Assembly: GCF_006715785.1 (NCBI RefSeq)
Contig: NZ_VFNX01000001.1
Span: 1,126,001 to 1,190,000, forward strand
DNA from: Streptomyces puniciscabiei
GTDB lineage: Bacteria > Actinomycetota > Actinomycetes > Streptomycetales > Streptomycetaceae
Reading direction: 5' to 3'
DNA: 64,000 nucleotides
Made by a program: the position numbers and the translations under genes. Shown here one piece after another: positions 59,510 to 64,000 of the stretch (position 1 is the stretch's first letter; each line of letters starts with the position of its first letter). Below the pieces are notes generated by a model. That model was not told where the DNA came from, made no database searches, and was given only the letters and a program-made list of their open reading frames with translations.

Positions 59510-59582
59510 AGCCCCCAAACGGAATCGAACCGTTGACCTTCTCCTTACCATGGAGACGCTCTGCCGACTGAGCTATAGGGGC
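59510..59582 (-). tRNA. tRNA-Thr (anticodon GGT)
   Basis: Minus-strand cloverleaf: acceptor GCCCCTA/TGGGGGC with one G-T pair, D-arm AGCTCAGTCGGCAGAGC, anticodon stem TCTCC/GGAGA with loop ATGGTAA (anticodon GGT), T-loop GGTTCGATTCC, discriminator T. CCA is not encoded. Confidence 0.95.
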
Positions 59583-59666
59583 CTGTCGTTTTCGAGGTTT
59601 CCCTCGCGGCGACGAAGAAACTGTACCCCGAGCAGGCCCGAGTTCCCAAATTCGTTCGGTAGCTGC

Positions 59667-60344
59667 TCAGTAGGCGGGCTGCAGCAGTCCGCCGAGCGCG
59701 TTGCACGCGGACACGATCCGCTGCATCTCCCGCTTGGTGAGCGAGGCGTCCACGGGCAGCGCCAGCGTCTCGTCGGCGGCGAGCTCGGTCTCCGGCAGGG
59801 ACACGCACCTACGGAACTCCGGCAGCCGGTGCACGGGCGTCTTGACCGGCACCCGGCACTCAACTCCCTTGGCCCGCAGAGCCATCGCGAAGGCGTCCCG
59901 GTCCGGCCGGCCGTTCCCCGGCACCCGCACCACGTACTGCTGGTAGGTGTGCCCGTCACCGCCGTCCGGCGTCCGTACGCCCTTGAGCTTGCCGTCGAGA
60001 TAGGCGGCCCGCTCCCTGCGCTGCGCTATCTCGTCGTACGGCGCCTCCGACTCGCCCTGCTCCAGCACCAGCAGCTCGTGCCGCTGCCCGAGCGCGTGCA
60101 AGCGCCGCAGGTCGGCCCGCCGTCCGAAGCGGTGTACGACAACCACCGCGGCCGTACGCGGAGTTACGGCTGCCTCGACAGCGCCGGCGTCGAGGCAGTA
60201 CGTGACCGGGTCTATGTCGGCGAACACGGGAAGCGCCCCGGCCAGGGTGACGGCCTCGGCGACTTCGACGTTCCCGAAGGCCGGTACGACGACCTCGTCA
60301 CCCACACCAACGCCGGCGGCCCTGAGCATTGCAGCAGTTCCCAT
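59667..60344 (-). CDS. DegT/DnrJ/EryC1-like protein lacking the PLP-lysine segment
   Basis: A 225-residue protein. The N-terminal part (GTAAMLRAAGVGVGDEVVVPAFGNVEVAEAVTLAGALPVFADIDPVTYCLDAGAVEAAVTPRTAAVVVVHRFGRRADLRRLHALG) is clearly the sugar-aminotransferase fold. After LLVLEQGE the sequence jumps to SEAPYDEIAQRRERAAYLDGKL, so the segment that normally holds the AxQ motif, FSFxxxKN and the catalytic Lys is missing. The C-terminal small domain (TYQQYVVRVPGNGRPDRDAFAMALRAKGVECRVPVKTPVHRLPEF) is present. The first ~40 residues of the family are also missing. Probably not an aminotransferase. The start is uncertain; the ATG used is the first plausible one after the rrn terminator. Confidence 0.75.
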   Translation of the reverse strand: MGTAAMLRAAGVGVGDEVVVPAFGNVEVAEAVTLAGALPVFADIDPVTYCLDAGAVEAAVTPRTAAVVVVHRFGRRADLRRLHALGQRHELLVLEQGESEAPYDEIAQRRERAAYLDGKLKGVRTPDGGDGHTYQQYVVRVPGNGRPDRDAFAMALRAKGVECRVPVKTPVHRLPEFRRCVSLPETELAADETLALPVDASLTKREMQRIVSACNALGGLLQPAY

Positions 60345-60392
60345 GTGCTGGATGCTGGGTGCGCGACGTGAACGACACGTTAAGGAAAACGT

Positions 60393-60436
60393 AAAAAGGT
60401 CGGACCCTGAACCGAAGTTCAGGGTCCGACCTTTTT
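60393..60436 (-). terminator. rrn operon terminator
   Basis: A perfect 20-bp stem (AAAAAGGTCGGACCCTGAAC and its complement) with CGAA loop and T-run on both strands, just downstream of 5S in transcription order. Confidence 0.92.
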
Positions 60437-60444
60437 GAAAGATT

Positions 60445-60563
60445 GTTCGGCGGCGTCCTACTCTCCCACAGGGTCCCCCCTGCAGTACCATCGGCGCTGT
60501 GAGGCTTAGCTTCCGGGTTCGGAATGTAACCGGGCGTTTCCCTCACGCTATGACCACCGAAAC
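60445..60563 (-). rRNA. rrf: 5S ribosomal RNA
   Basis: Minus strand begins GTTTCGGTGGTCATAGCG and ends near GGACGCCGCCGAAC, with the conserved CCGAACCCGGAAGCTAAGCC loop. Ends are within a few bases. Confidence 0.95.
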
Positions 60564-60627
60564 ACTATGAAACTGTGAACGCCGCACCGCCCTGTCAGGC
60601 GGGGCTGTTCGTGGTTTCAGAACCAAC

Positions 60628-60643
60628 ACAGTGGACGCGAGCA
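60628..60643. repeat. left half of the 23S processing stem
   Basis: ACAGTGGACGCGAGCA is the exact reverse complement of 63772-63787. The two arms flank 23S and would pair in the precursor for RNase III cleavage. Confidence 0.8.
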
Positions 60644-60647
60644 ACTG

Positions 60648-63766
<3,119 letters not shown>

Positions 63767-64000
63767 ACAGATGCTCGCGTCCACTGTGCAGTTCTCAAAC
63801 AACGACCAGCCACCCATCACCCCGAACCAACAGGCTCGAGTTCACTGGGGCCGGCGACTGAGGAAAAACCATTCCCTCAGACACCCAACAGCGTGCCCGG
63901 CCAGGCCCTGTCCGGAGATCGTGCGTTCCACGCTCTTGCGAGCAGTACTAGCAGCCCCCGACCCGAGGTCCTGATCGAGTAGTCAACGTTCCACCCATGA
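63767..64000 (-). other. 16S-23S spacer, partial
   Basis: Holds the right half of the 23S processing stem (63772-63787). No tRNA is visible. The 16S gene has not begun by the window end. Confidence 0.8.

Overview
The window is chromosomal DNA from a Streptomyces species. GC content is about 70%, third codon positions are strongly G/C, GTG starts are common, and the gene order matches, as far as I can recall it, the conserved core region of S. coelicolor that runs from the RelA/SpoT homologue rshA to the osmoadaptation genes osaA/osaB, in inverted orientation. The right end carries tRNA-Thr, 5S and 23S rRNA genes on the minus strand. The 16S gene lies beyond the window.

Layout. 1-8.1 kb (mostly minus): rshA (partial), dapF, a repeat-bearing membrane protein, miaA, two small plus-strand genes (one broken by an in-frame TAG), a LigB-like protein and miaB. 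8.5-16.5 kb: SRPBCC protein, small Cys protein, PCMT-like methyltransferase, PP2C phosphatase, cytochrome P450, DUF6204 plus MarR pair, lipoprotein, MazG-like protein and a TAXI binding protein. 16.46-17.52 kb: a complete IS481-family insertion sequence exactly at the TAXI stop codon. 17.6-23.4 kb: two-component system gluR-gluK divergent from the glutamate transporter gluABCD. 23.5-26.4 kb: FAD monooxygenase, then a Cys-rich leader peptide, cysteine dioxygenase and rhodanese. 26.4-30.2 kb: recX, recA, an AI-2E family transporter and a DUF3046 protein. 30.2-34.2 kb: a frameshifted membrane gene bracketed by a 22-bp repeat, an alpha/alpha-toroid protein, azlCD and an AraC regulator. 34.6-40.5 kb: lhr helicase and a Nei-type glycosylase, both for DNA repair. 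40.7-46.7 kb: SDR, Dps, and the rimO-pgsA-cinA-clgR cluster, preceded by a RodZ-like protein. 47-59.5 kb: ftsK, osaB (receiver domain separated from its coiled-coil tail by an in-frame TAG), the giant poly-HAMP hybrid kinase osaA, and a divergent RsbU-type phosphatase. 59.5-64 kb: tRNA-Thr, a DegT-like protein without the PLP lysine segment, the rrn terminator, 5S and 23S.

Themes. (1) DNA maintenance: recA/recX, lhr, nei, ftsK, dps. (2) tRNA and ribosome modification: miaA, miaB, rimO. (3) Stress signalling: rshA, osaA/osaB, the RsbU-like phosphatase, clgR. (4) Nutrient uptake: gluABCD, azlCD, TAXI. Several genes (dapF, miaB, rimO, ftsK, the DUF6204 gene, the toroid gene, the SDR gene and the Cys leader) have a -10-like hexamer 6-7 nt before the ATG and no clear Shine-Dalgarno, which suggests leaderless mRNAs. 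The most unusual features are two conserved genes interrupted by in-frame TAG codons, the IS whose transposase takes its stop codon from the target duplication, the 5-residue-repeat membrane protein and the lysine-less DegT protein. All functional calls come from reading the sequence and from memory of the families; no database search was run.
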